Shown here: one piece after another, positions 1 to 11,700 of the stretch
How the letters are laid out: each line of letters begins with the position of its first letter
Numbering within the stretch: the stretch's first letter is position 1
Assembly: GCF_030272615.1 (NCBI RefSeq)
Contig: NC_081413.1
Coordinates: forward strand, 602,702,709 to 602,766,708
Length of the DNA: 64,000 nt
Reading direction: 5' to 3'
Source of the DNA: Cryptomeria japonica
Lineage: Eukaryota > Streptophyta > Pinopsida > Cupressales > Cupressaceae
Program-made: the position numbers and the translations under genes
The notes under the pieces: generated by a model
What the model was told of the DNA's origin: nothing
What the model saw: only the letters and a program-made list of their open reading frames with translations
Databases searched by the model: none

Positions 1-13
1 AGTTAGACTTACA

Positions 14-375
14 TGTAAAATAAATGCAGCTGTAGCTGCACAGTGTAGGATAGATTTGCTAGAAGAAAAAAGAAAAATAGAGTTTGCAAGAAAAAATACA
101 GAGCATAAAAACAGAGTGTTAATTAATCAAAAGAAAAAATAAATAATCATAATGCATATGAGCATACACCATTTGCTGTGTTTAGATCCTTGCAGTGTTT
201 AGATCCACACTTTGTGGATGTAACTCAAGAAACCTGAGTTAGACTTGCATGTTAAATTCACGTGAATGGAAGAGATTGAGGCAAACAGATATTAACAGAT
301 TATGATCCATAATCTATGCAGGTAACTGTAAAATAACGCCAACAAAACTGGAAGAACTAGAAATTAACGCTAACA
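14..375 (-). repeat. 3' LTR of Copia 1
   Basis: Left copy of the 362-bp terminal repeat. It starts TGTAAAATAAATGCAGC and ends TTAACGCTAACA, and is followed on the plus strand by the C-rich complement of the polypurine tract. Confidence 0.92.
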
Positions 376-386
376 CCCCCCCTTAA
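376..386 (-). other. Polypurine tract of Copia 1
   Basis: Seven C followed by TTAAG on the plus strand reads as CTTAA plus a run of G on the element strand, directly next to the 3' LTR. This is the expected primer position for second-strand synthesis. Confidence 0.8.
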
Positions 387-486
387 GTCTAACTAAAGAG
401 ATAGAAGAGGAAAGAAATGAGGAAAGAGGGAAAACCCAGTGGGAAGAAAACCCCCCCTCAAAATAGATACTAACATAACGAGAAAA

Positions 487-3400
487 CTACTGTGGTACAG
501 TTTCTTTCACCCCAAGAAGATCTCGGAGAAAGTGAAACTTATGCTCAGTGAATGTCTTCGTGAATATGTCAGCAATCTGTTGAGACGTGGGACAATACTG
601 TAAATCAATGATGCCATCATGGATCAGATCTCGGATGAAGTGCATGTGGATCTAGATGTGCTTTGTCCATTGTCGTTGTACAGGATCTCTGCAAACCTTC
701 AGTGTACTTTGGTTATCACACCAAATGATGATTGGTTGATGAAAACATATACCCAGCTCAGTGAGAAAATTTTGTAACCAAAGAACTTGAATGGTAGCAT
801 TGACTGCACCTCGATATTCAGCCTCTGTGGATGATAGAGCAATGGATGACTGCTTTTTACTTGACCAACAAATGGGACCAGAGCCCAAACTGAGAACATA
901 TCCTGAAGTGGACTTGCGATCAATGCTATTACCAGCCCAATCAGAATCAATATAGCCAATGAGATCCAAAGTACATCCAGCTGAATAATGAATCCCGTAG
1001 CTAAGGGTTCCTTGAACATAGTGAAGTAGACGCTTGGTAGCTTTCCAATGTAGTTCATGAGGCTCCTGCATGTATCTGGAAACAACACCCACTGCATATG
1101 ATAGATCTGGATGAGAGTGAGTGAGATAAAGAAGACTCCCCACAAGCTGACGATAGAGTGTGCAATCAACCAATGGTGTATCTTGGCCATCCTCAAGCTT
1201 TACTCCGGACAAGAAAGGTGTGGGTGTTGGCTTACAATCACTCATGTGAAATCGAGCCAGAAGATCCCGTGCATACTTGGATTGAGAAACTTGGACACCT
1301 GATTCATTCTGGTTGATTTCAAGACCAAGAAAAAAGTTGAGGAGACCCATGTCTGTCATGGAAAATCTAGCATGCAAAGCTGCTTTGGTTGCAGCAATGG
1401 CTTTGACTAAATCACCTATTATTAGCAGATCATCTACATAGAGTACTACGAGCAATAGAGAGTCAGATGTTCTCATCATATAAACATTTGGATTAGAATT
1501 GCATCGCATGAAATTTTGAGATAATAGATAGGAATCCATTTTAGCATACCAAGCTCTAGGTGCCTGCTTGAGGCCATAGAGTGACTTCTTGAGTTTGCAT
1601 ACCAATGAGGAATTTTGTACATACCCTTGTAGCTACTCCATATAGATCTCTTCCTCAAGATCACCATGAAGAAATGCGTTCTTCACATCCATCTGATAAA
1701 TCTCCCACCTTCTTGTTGCTGCAATTGCAAGAGCCAAACGAATGGAATCCATTTTTGCCACTGGAGCAAAAGTTTCATCATAGTCAATGCCATGAACTTG
1801 CTGAAAGCCTTTGGCTACTAACCTTGCTTTGTATCTACTTACATGGCCATCTGCTGATTTCTTTGTTCTATAGACCCATTTACACCTTACAAGTTTGCGA
1901 TCAGGTGGAAGTGGAACCAAGTCCCAAGTGTGATTCTCAATGAGAGAATTGTACTCCTCATCCATGGCTGCTTCCCAAAGAGGATTCCCTGCAGCTTTTG
2001 GATAAGTTTGAGGATCGGACGCCTGAATCATATAGGCATGCATTGGCATGATGGGATCGATAGCTGAAAGTGCATGAGGGGCATCATATATATTAGCCAA
2101 GCTCCTAGTCCTTTGATTTTTCACAGGACATACTGAATCATCACTAAAAGCCCAATCAAGAACTGCATCTAGATCTGCACATGCATGCTCAAGTTCATCT
2201 GGATCAGATTCAGATGTATCAGAAATCAGATCTGAATGATTGCATGTATTATCTATGAGATCTGTAAGAGGAGGAAGCAAAGAAGTACAGGAATGTGACT
2301 CCTGAGATGCATGCATGGGACTTTCATCAAAGTAGACACTCCTCTCAATTAAGAGTGTTTCCGTTGAAAGATCTTACAATCTATAGCCCTTTACACCATC
2401 TGGGTATCCAACAAAGATGCATTCTTTGTTTTGAGGCTCTAAAGCTTTCCTTTTCTCTACAAGAATGCGAGCCCATGCGCATGATCCAAAAATTCAAAAA
2501 TGGGTCACTTCTGGTTGCATGCCACTCCATGCTTCAAAAGGTGTCTTTCCTGTGACAGATTTGTGAGGAGATCTATTTTGTATGTATGAAGCACAATTGA
2601 TTGCTTCAGCCCACAATTTGGAGGGAAGAGATCTAGCATGCAACATACAACTAGCCATCTCCTTCAAGGATCGGTTCTTCCTCTCAGCTACCCCATTCTG
2701 CTGCGGAGTGTAAGGAACTGTGTTATGCAAATGTATTCCTGCTTCATCACAAAGATGTTGAATATCATTGTTGACATACTCCCCCCATTATCTGTGCGGA
2801 GGATCTTGATCATTTTGTCTGATTGATTCTCCACATGGGCTTTGAAAATCTTGAGATTTTCAAACACCTCAGATTTGAATTTGAGAAAATAAACCCATGT
2901 GTATCTTGTGAAATCTTCAATGAATGTTAGGACATATCTAGCTTTACTCATGGAAGGATCAAGAAATGGACCCATCAGATCACTATGAACAAGCTCTAGA
3001 GGGGAGGAGGCTCTCCATGCAATCCTCTTTGGAAATTTTTCTTGTGGATGCTTTCCAAGAGCACAACCTTCACAAACTCCATCAGAAAATTCTATGGCAG
3101 GCAAACCTTTCACCATCCCTTGTTTGCTCAATCGCTGCATGTATCTAAAGTTCAAATGACCAAATCTTTCATGCCAAACTCTACTTTCATCATTTGCATG
3201 TGTTAGAAGTAAAGTAGAATCTGATTTGGCAACAAAATCAGTGAAAGTGTACAGATGAGATTGATGATTTGCCTTACCAACAGCAATTTTGGAGTTGTCT
3301 TCAATATCAAATATGCTCACAGAATTTGGAGTGAATTCAACTCTCCTACCGGTGCCAGTGTGTGTCATTTGATCCACAAAAAGAAGATTGACAGAAAGAT

Positions 3401-4649
3401 TTGGAATGTGCAAGACATTCTCAAAACTTCCAATTCCCATCTCAACCTTCCCTATTCCAGTTGCTGCTACAGAAGATCCATCTATCAAGCGAATAGGTGA
3501 ACCAGAATATGGTTTCAAAGAAGAGAGAACATCTTTTGTGGCTGCCATAAGGTGTGAAGCTCTAGAGTCTATGATCCATGCATCTAAAGAAGAATGAATA
3601 GCAATCAATGCATGAGCATTGTTTCTTGTTTCTGGTGCTTTTTCTTCCTACTTCTTCTTGGCACCTTCTGGGATAAGGTTACCAAGATTATTTTGCTGAA
3701 GTGTTTGTGCCATGAGATCAATGGTCTTCTTCATGCATGATGATTCAAGATTATTTTGCTGAAGTGTTTGTGCCATGAGATCAATGGTCTTCTTCATGCA
3801 TGATGATTCTGGATGGTAACCACGGTTGCAATAGCTACACTTTGATTTGCCCTTTGTGTCCTTTTCTTTTGAGCTGGTAGATCCGTCTGGAGGTTTGGGA
3901 TTGCCTTCCTTTCTTGGATCTAGTTCCTTCTTCCCTTTGCCTTTGGATTGCTGATTGGATTTGGAGTTGTTCTTTCCACTTCCATGCACAACAGGTGCAT
4001 GAGCATTGGAATTTTTCAATGTGCCCATCTTTATGAGCTTATCTTGCTCATGTATCAAGGACTCAATGAAGGCATCAAGTGTGGGAATCTTCCAAGTTTC
4101 TCCTGTTGTGAGCCTAACTATGTGGAAAGCAGAGACAAATACTGCATATTCTGGACCTAGCTTTGATAGAATAGCAAGGATTAATTTGCTTTCATCCTTG
4201 GATTTGTCAATACCTCATCCTTTAAGCTGAAGCAATAAGGATTTGAACTTTGTGAAAAAATCTTGAATATTATCAAAACTTCTTGGATCTAATGAGTTGA
4301 ACTCATTTTCAAGAATATGACCTCGCATCTCATCTTGCTTTCCAAAGAGTGTCTCCAATGTCTTCCAAATGTCATTTGGAGTTTTGCATGCCTCAACATG
4401 AAACAACAATTCTGGAGAGATGGATAAGCATAGCAGACCAAAGGCTTCATCCATTCAATTGAAGTATTTAGACTTTTCAACTGCTGGATTGGGTTCAACC
4501 TCTGTATTCATAACTATCCGATAGAGGCCTCTACTTCTGAGCTGAAGCAGAATCTTTGGCTTCCAATCAAAATAGTTGTATGGTGTGAGAATAGCAGAGG
4601 CTAAGAACTCCATTTTCCAACTCTGATCTTCTATATCTGCAACAAACAA
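487..4649 (-). pseudogene. Copia 1 gag-pol polyprotein, broken
   Basis: Reading leftward from 4649, the gag N-terminus and UBN2-like gag core (about 4649-4070) precede a zinc-knuckle-like CSYC motif near 3840. A protease remnant follows near 3580, where the DSGA signature reads DSRA. Next are the gag-pre-integrase and integrase (3480-2330; WHERFGHLN, CEGCALGKH, YTPQQNGVAERKN) and the RT (2100-1150; [21 protein letters not shown] at about 1427-1440). RNase H ends at about 487 (SSTEAEYRGAV and an ADIFTK-type tail). All gag and integrase pieces share one frame down to about 2780. One base missing from a G run there shifts the frame, and everything further left shares the second frame. In-frame stops lie at about 4455, 4215, 3648, 2494, 2374, 1633 and 652. 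It is one gag-pol ORF, now inactive. Confidence 0.9.
3684..3809 (-). repeat. Exact 63-bp tandem duplication inside gag
   Basis: 3684-3746 and 3747-3809 look identical. The unit is 21 codons, so the duplication keeps the frame and doubles a peptide ending LMAQTLQQNNL, just downstream of the zinc-knuckle-like motif. Confidence 0.93.
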
Positions 4650-4678
4650 AGATTTTGCTTTTCCTTTCTAGCACCTAA

Positions 4679-4690
4679 GCTCTGATACCA
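4679..4690 (-). other. Primer-binding site, initiator Met tRNA
   Basis: GCTCTGATACCA on the plus strand is TGGTATCAGAGC on the element strand, the common plant LTR-element site complementary to the 3' end of initiator methionine tRNA. It directly abuts the 5' LTR. Confidence 0.9.
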
Positions 4691-5052
4691 TGTAAAATAA
4701 ATGCAGCTGTAGCTGCACGGTGTAGGATAGATCTGCTAGAAGGAAAAAAAAAACAGAGTTTGCAGGAAAAAATACAGAGCATATAAACAGAGTGTTAATT
4801 AATCAAAAGAAAAAATACAATAATCATAATGCATACGAGCATACATCATTTGCTGTGTTTAGATCCTTGCAGTGTTTAGATCCACACTTTGTGGATGTAA
4901 CTCAAGAAACCTGAGTTAAACTTACATGTTAAATTCACGTGAATGGAGGAGATTGAGGCAAACAGATATTAACAGATTATGATCCATAATCTATGCAGGT
5001 AACTGTAAAATAACGCCAACAGAACTGGAAGAACTAGAAGTTAACGCTAACA
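4691..5052 (-). repeat. 5' LTR of Copia 1
   Basis: Right copy of the 362-bp terminal repeat, the same length as 14-375, with the same TG and CA ends. Confidence 0.92.
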
Positions 5053-5340
5053 GGATTAACCATGCAGGGAATAGAAGAGTGCGCAGAGTAAATATGGAGT
5101 GCGTGGGAATTGTAAAATAAAGTAATAAAATACAGTTTGAATGAAAGTGGGCACATACAAGAGAGGCTACGTTGAGGGGGAAACTAAATAAGATAGCAAT
5201 TAAAGAATGTTATTAGTGTAAAGTTTGCAGAGGTGAAGAATGAAGGGAAATGCGTTGGAAATGAGCAAGAGCTGTGCAGAATGAAATGGGTAGAATGAAG
5301 ATTGTGAGATACCGCTGAGAAGGGAAAAGTGCATGAAGTT
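5053..5340. other. Gene-free stretch between Copia 1 and the duplicated region
   Basis: AT-rich DNA in which I see no gene, RNA or clear repeat. Short minus-strand ORFs here have no recognisable motifs. Confidence 0.5.
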
Positions 5341-5886
5341 GTAGATTTTAGTAAAGTCTTTGTTGCTTTGAATGTGAGAGTTCCTAAATTGGATTGTAAC
5401 AATCTTTGAATAGATTAAGCTTGTATAAAAACTTAGGTTTTGAAGATAATTATTCAATTTTGTTTAAAGTTTGATTGCTGCATACATAGACAATGTAAAA
5501 AATTCTGTGTGTTTGATGTACGTCCAAAGATATTCCTTCCCAACACGCTTATTTAACTTTTACGCACAATTTTCACATCAGTGAGAACGAGTTCTCAAAC
5601 TTAATTAAATCCATTTGGACTTATAATTCATGAAAAGAAAATGAATGGATCTGTTCAGTTCATTTGGAATTAAATCAATTAAAAAAATAAATGGGTACGT
5701 TAAATATGAAGTAAAACTCAACGAGAACAAGAACATTGAAGAAATAAGGCAAACGCGTATGTGCTTGAATTAAGAGGAAAATAAAATGGGATCTGTTCAA
5801 ATTTCAAGAACATTTCAACACGAACCAAAAAAAATGAGAAAAATAGATTAAACTTCACCTTCTTTCAATAAACACTACTTAGCGTA

Positions 5887-6207
5887 TTACTGATTTTGTG
5901 AAAAATTACAAACCTTATCGACGAGCCCGGTTGCGCTCCCCAGTCTTCGCACCTGACGCCAAACAAAGAAAAAACAAGATTTACCATAGGGAAAACTGCG
6001 GAGATGTTGCAGTTGATAATCAAGATCAGCCCCGGATGAATATGAGGGTGTGTTGCTTTCTCCAGATTTGATGTAGAGATTATCCGACGTCCGACTTATG
6101 TCGTGGCTATCATTATGTACCTCGTCTCTTCCTCCACAGGCAAGGCTCGTGAATCCTGTCAAACCCAATGCAAAGATTTGAGAACCTAGATTAAGAATTT
6201 TTTTCAT
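5887..6207 (-). pseudogene. Truncated copy of the malectin-like receptor-kinase exon 1
   Basis: The minus-strand reading starts MKKILNLGSQIFALGLTGF, signal-peptide-like, and continues SLACGGRDEVHND and [12 protein letters not shown]. This matches exon 1 of the kinase gene at 42061-42602. After FPYGK the sequence jumps over about 290 bp of the exon to its 3' end, and the remaining codons are read in a different frame. No later exon (second malectin half, LRR, kinase) is present nearby, so this is a dead fragment. It preserves an ATG and leader that the intact copy lacks at the same place. Confidence 0.85.
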
Positions 6208-6424
6208 TTGTGATTTTGAGCTGTGTAATACTTTTCATCATTAATGTTTGGGATCATATTAACATGATCTAATTTATGATCAGACTATTTCTTTCAGTTT
6301 GATGATGGATTAATGATATATTGATGATAAAAAATATCAAACAATAATTCAAAATAAGAAATGAAAAAAACTAATATTATGAATTGTGAAAATTAGATGA
6401 CTTGAAATCTATATTCTAGTAAAT

Positions 6425-6625
6425 CTTGTTGCAATCACATGATACAGATCAATGGTGGACTGATTTTAAAAGAGTGGGTAATTCAGTGGTAGATTACTCC
6501 AGCCATAAATTCAAGGTCTTAGGTTTTTGAGTTTTAATTCGTTTATGAAAACCTCAACATGGTATGAGAGTCAAATCAGATTAAGAGCCACAAACCTTTA
6601 TAAAAATTATTTAGAGAAGAATATT
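6425..6625 (+). repeat. tRNA-derived SINE-like module, copy 1
   Basis: AATTCAGTGGTAGATTACTC resembles a pol III A box (tRNA D-arm). About 35 bases later AGGTCTTAGGTTTTTGAGTT resembles a decayed B box. A tail AACATGGTATGAGAGTCAAA and ATTAAGAGCCACAAACC follows. The same module recurs at 42690-43250, which argues for a mobile SINE rather than a tRNA gene. Confidence 0.5.
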
Positions 6626-6816
6626 GAAATTAAATCATTACCTAATATAAAATTAAATTGACTCAATGATAAAACACCCCCCAACAATAAATGAAAAATC
6701 TTAAATTTTAACCTTAATTAATTTATGAAAATGAATTCCATGCAAATATTATCACTAATAAAGCTTGCTAGGGCTTGAATTTCTCACCTAGTTGAGCATA
6801 CACACCACATATTTGG

Positions 6817-7663
6817 GAGGGGAAGTTGAGTGTTAATATTTATCTCAATGAGATCTTTTTAATTTTTATCTTGTTTTCGAAGGACTAGAGGATGACATGC
6901 ACATCCACAATGGAAGATGAAAATTTCAATAACCCTAATTTATAAGATTTGGAAGCTCAAGAAGAAGTACCTTACTATTGATAGATATTTATGGGTTACA
7001 TTATCTAGATGAAAACCCTTAGATATGTCTGCAAAAGTCTAAATAATGCTTGACATTAAGGCTGTAAGTTTGGATTCTCCCCCTCTTAGATTCAATGTTC
7101 CTAAATGTATTAAGAGAAACCACCATCAAGAACATCTAGACAAAACTAGAGAGCTTGTACACCAAACAAAGTCTATCTTGGATAAACTTATTTTGTGGGA
7201 AAAATTATGATTTTTGAGGATGAATGATAAATAATCCATGATAGAGAACTTTTGAATTATTTTAATTTGTGGTGATTCAATTAGCTTTTGCAAATATCAA
7301 TATAGACATGAGGAATAATAATGCATCACTTTGTCATGTTGTTTTATCAAACTCATGGGACAACCTTGTCATTTCAATCAATATTAATTTTTTTAACCCA
7401 ATACTTGAAGAGGTCATTGGATTTTTATTATCAAAGGAGATGAGGTAAAAGAGTTAAAATCTATCAAGGCTAATTTAACCATTGTAGGTAATTCAACAAT
7501 AAAATGGATACTTGAGATCTATATATAAGAAGAGATTCAACTACTCTATCTAAGATAACATGTTAAGTGTTAAAACTATGACATAGACACAAGAATCACA
7601 CTACTTGGAAAGGCCTTAAGGCCTTTAAAATAATTTTATTTGTAGAGGTTTTAACAAAAATAA
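6817..7663 (+). repeat. Degenerate LINE-type segment, duplicate of 45006-45840
   Basis: This is a closely similar copy of 45006-45840. It contains a short plus-strand reading (about 7037-7230) with SPPLRFNVPKCIKRNHHQEH, preserved almost unchanged in the partner copy. In the partner, the downstream DNA begins a LINE-type RNase H domain. Here the match stops at AAAATAAAATTTT and unrelated DNA follows. I do not recognise the protein fragment with certainty. Confidence 0.6.
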
Positions 7664-7675
7664 AATTTTCAATTT

Positions 7676-8332
7676 CATGCAGGATAACATTTTAGATAGT
7701 GAGGAGATGGAGCGTGCTGGAGGAAGAGCAGGGGTAGCTAGAGTTGTTGGAGCAGACATAGGGGACGAAGATGGTGAAGACCTAGATGGAGAGTTGAAAG
7801 TGGTGGGTGGCGATTGGCTTTTTCTTGTGGATGTGGTGATTTCTGATGAAGAAGCCTTTGTTGGTGGGTTGGATGGTTAGAGATCTAGCATTGTTCTTTG
7901 GTGCAGACAGTGATTGTATCCATTGGCTTCAGCGGCTCTTGGGATGGGTTTTGATCTTCAGCCCTACGAAGGTTTGGATGCAGGCATGGTTGAGGGAGAT
8001 GGGTCTCTTGGCCCTTATTTTGAGGGGGGAGATTTGGGACCCAGGTAGTTTTTCATCAACACGACTCTTCCTAGGGATTGGGAGCTTTCCTTTCCCCTTG
8101 GTTTGTCTTTTATCCTTGGGGTGGGGTATTCTTTTTTATGTTGCTTTGGTCCTTCTCATGGCAGCAATGTCCTTTTTGGAACCCTGGCTCAAGGCCATGA
8201 GGGTGGGGATGCACTGTCTACTTCCAGTGCCCTTTTCCATCTTTTTGTTGCTTGATCTAGCAGGCCTTTTAAGGTTTCTTTTGGTTCTTTTGGTTCATTT
8301 TTTGCCCTGGAGTTTGTTGGAATATTTTATGA
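7676..8332. other. Unclassified GC-richer segment
   Basis: Base composition is richer in G and T than the surroundings. One plus-strand reading begins acidic (ISDEEAFVGGLDG) and another, overlapping reading at 7846-8361 is very hydrophobic. Neither has family motifs or a convincing start, and the hydrophobic one runs into a Copia fragment at its end. It is probably the remnant of a transposon, but nothing here identifies it. Confidence 0.4.
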
Positions 8333-8740
8333 TGGCCCCAAGTATCGAAACGATCACATAAGTACAATCAATATCTCCCCATAGGAGAGAAAATAAGAAA
8401 CAATGTATCCCCCCTATAAGAGAGTCTCTAATGCTAAAAATGAAGGCTTGAGGATGAATGCTAATTAAGATCCAAGAGAGGCAAACCATGTACCTCCCCT
8501 TAGGAAGAAACAAATCAAGTGACCAAGGCTTAAACAACTCCATGAAAGGAGGTGAAAGGAAAAGTCTCATGATGTGTGCCATAGAAGATTGCTCAATTGT
8601 CCAATTGTCTGAATCATGATATACCAAATCAATTCAAACAAATCCAAACAACTATGAAGATACTTGATGAACAATTTGTGAAGGCACTGAAGATGGGATC
8701 AAAGGAATCCTCAAGCTACCATCAAAGAACAACCGTGGTA
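8333..8740 (-). mobile_element. Fragment of the Copia 3 family, 3' untranslated part
   Basis: The segment aligns base by base with about 46570-46960, the region between the coding part and the 3' LTR of Copia 3. For example, GATCACATAAGTACAATCAA occurs in both. It has neither LTR, so it is a truncated relic or a product of ectopic recombination. Confidence 0.75.
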
Positions 8741-8744
8741 TAGA

Positions 8745-11700
8745 CTCTTAATCTTACTCAAAACTTGCGCTTCAAAATTGCTAGTCGGGACTGACTGGGG
8801 TGCATATGATTGTTTTATGCTAGCAAGCTAGCCTTCACACTCTCTTATTTTCTTGTCAATGTCTATAGTAAAGTTGGGTAAAATTAGACATGATTTATAT
8901 ATATTACCACCTTCATCAAGTGCATTTTGAATACCCTTTAATGCAGTTACCAAACTGACTCTATCATCCTCAATCATCTTCAAAAATTATTTTAATCTCT
9001 TAGCATTGAATTGATTCAAAATTCTAGTATTTGCAGACTTCTCCAAAGACTCAAAATGAGAACCTACAACATTCAACATACTCTAAAGCTTACCGGAGGG
9101 GTCAGATGTGTCTGGTTTGAAAGATAGCAAAATTTTCTCCAAGATATCCCCTACCAATGTTATCAACTCTTTGTCTACTAAGTGGGACTTAAGTGAGTCC
9201 TCACTAGATATGGCTTGGGTGAGAGTTGTTAACTTCAGTGCTTGAATCAGAGATAAATAGCTCGTATCAATAGGCCCTTGACCAAAATCATCTGAATCAA
9301 TAGCAACTTGTTTTCCTTTATCAGTTTTACTAGGGCCTGATCTGCCTTCTCCTCTCCTTTCTCCTTTTCTGCCACCTCTGGCACTAGCATCATTACCATC
9401 ATTATTATCCTTATCCACATCATTTGTCCCCTCATCTACCTTTTCTGAAACAACATCAATTACCGAAAGTTCCTATTCAGCTTCACCAGAGATATCACTA
9501 GCTGCATCAACATCATCAATTATGGTCAGATCATTTGACAACCCTTTCAGAATGGCCTTCTCAGATGATTGATCCTTTTTCTTATTAGGAACAACTTCAT
9601 GCACTTCCAAAATAGATGTGTCATGTGATTTATCTCCCATATAAGTGTCATCATGTGCCGAGTTCACATTAACCTTGTGATCTATCAAAAATTATCTCAA
9701 AATCATCTATGTTTCTTTGGTCACCTCATCTATTTTGCCGAGCATAATCTTATTAACTCTCTTCTTGCTTTATAATATTTCCTTTGCAAGCTTTAATAAT
9801 CTAATAACTTCATCTTTAGAAATGATAGAGGATAGATTTACTAATATATACTCTTTTATCCTTTCATCCTCTAGACTTGTTGTATGCCTTCTAGCATCCA
9901 AAATGTAATACAGGCTTTTGGGGATCATAAATGATAGTTCTATTAATGCCTTTCTATAAACATCTATGTACTATACAATTGCCTCCTCTAAATCTCTTTG
10001 GTCTTTATCATGAAAATTTTCATAGTATATAGGCACATTCTTCAAATTACTATCTTTAAGAACTCCATCAATTAATTCCTTCAAAGTCATTGGGGGCACA
10101 ACTTCATAAATACCTTCAATTTTATTGGATTTCAAAGCTTCATCTATTTCAGACTTATGTTTCTTTCTCGCTCTGGCTCTACCAAGTGGCTCAGCTTCAT
10201 CTCTTGTCTTCTTGGTTGGTTGGGCACCACGATTTGAGGCTTCTTCACCACTCTAGCATAAGTGGTTGTCTTCTTTACCTCTTTGACCTCTTCATCGGAT
10301 TCAGTTTCTTCCTCTACAGCTACATATTTTCTTGCTGGTTTCCCTTTCTTTCTCTTCTCTTCTCCACCGGCTGATGTTGTTTGAGGCTTGGGTGGAGGAA
10401 AGGACTTCTACACACCGAAGGTAGGTGTAGACTAAGATTGTTTAGCCTTTGATTGCTTGGGAGGAGTGGTGATGGGTTTTGAGTTTTTAGGCTTTTCCAT
10501 GTCCTCCTCTTTCAATATGTTTTTCTCTCTACCCCTTTGCACAGCCTCCTTGGATATAACCATTTTCTCTACTAGCTCCTCAACTTCCTTTCTTACTTTT
10601 TTCTTCCTTGCCAATTCGGTGAATTCCTTATGCAAGTCTAAGTATTTTTCCTTGCATGTACCGAACCTTTCTTCCTTATCATCTATTGGCTGACTCAATA
10701 GGTGTTGAGCATATGCATCAAGTGTATTTGCATCTAACTCATACCCCATGGGCATGATCCAAATAGTCCTAGGCTCAACTGCCTCCATATGACATTGATC
10801 CTTGTCAACCATGAAGCAAATTGTTTTCTCATATTTTTCTACAATCTCTTTAGGGATCCTTTCTCTTCTTTGCATTGTTCCTTGAAATGATTTGAAATAT
10901 CCCCACAAAGAAGATTTTTGTGCTATACTATCACCTAATCCTTGCAAAAATTCCTTTGTTTGAATTGCCACTAGTTTATCATAAGCCCATTGAACCTTTC
11001 CAATACCAAGGATTTGATTCAATAAATACAGTGCCAAACAAACAATCAAGGAACCAAATTTGACTACATGATTCTTATCTTTCTTTATCTTCTTCAAATT
11101 GCTCAATAACTCACTGAGAAGAACTCCACAAAGATCATACTTGTTGTCTTCCTTAAGCATTTGATAAGCGACAAATATGGCAGTATTGGATACTATTTTC
11201 TTCCTGTCGGATTGATATACCTTATATCCCGTCACTATTGAAGCAAATCTTACATCATGCTTTATGATATCGCTGATTGTCATTGACCAACTCTCATTCT
11301 GGGATTCAAATACTGCATTCACAGTGGTTTTTAGAACTTTCCTCACATTGGGGATCTCACTGGTTTCATTCAAATAGGTAACTGCTTAAATGGCTTGCTT
11401 CATGATCTTATGAGGTTGGTCCATCCGTACAAACTCATCATGGATTCAACTCAGAACATATCTCACCCATTCAGGCTCATCTAACACTGGTAAATGAACA
11501 AACTAGATGAAACCCTTGTCCCACAATGACTTGAATTTTGGCTTTAGATTTCCCATTCCATCCATATTATGCTTGGTATACAATGAGAGCATGTCCACAT
11601 TTCCAAGCTCTTTTATGTTATAGTGGATATATGCCCTAATATATTCATTGTGCAATATGCCATATGGAATAGAGGAAAAGTACCTTCTGGATCATCTTCA

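Larger units (their letters stand above)
14..5052 (-). mobile_element. Copia LTR retrotransposon 1, decayed, complete outline
   Basis: The element is bounded by two 362-bp direct repeats that begin TG and end CA (14-375 and 4691-5052). By eye they differ at about fifteen positions, mostly transitions, so the insertion is not recent. On the minus strand it runs 5' LTR (right), primer-binding site, gag, protease, integrase, reverse transcriptase, RNase H, polypurine tract, 3' LTR (left). Integrase before RT defines Ty1/Copia. The 5 bases outside the two ends (ttaca and ggatt) do not match, so no target duplication is visible. The left flank resembles an internal part of the LTR itself, which hints at rearrangement there. 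Many stops and one frameshift make it non-autonomous today. Confidence 0.93.
5341..7663. repeat. Segmental duplicate A of the receptor-kinase 5' region (partner about 41340-45840)
   Basis: This stretch is collinear with DNA around exon 1 of the receptor-kinase gene. 5360-5690 matches 41350-41720 (for example TTGGACTTATAATTCATGAA in both). 5900-6230 matches exon 1 at 42050-42640, and 6420-6815 matches modules at 42955-43440. 6817-7663 matches 45006-45840 closely over more than 800 bp. Relative to the partner it lacks about 290 bp inside exon 1 and about 1.5 kb between 43440 and 45005. The order and orientation are the same, so it is a direct duplication followed by deletions or by insertions in the partner. 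The left end is cut near Copia 1. Confidence 0.8.

Noticed and set aside
699-1196. 165-residue ORF overlapping Copia 1 RT/RNase H
   Set aside because: Out-of-frame shadow of the clear RT and RNase H reading; no motifs of its own.
7846-8361. Hydrophobic 171-residue ORF, at first sight a membrane protein
   Set aside because: Biased G/T composition explains the Leu, Phe and Trp content; it runs into a Copia fragment and has no conserved motif.
10090-10374. Plus-strand ORF opposite element A
   Set aside because: Complement of the Lys/Glu-rich part of the minus-strand ORF, which reads more naturally.
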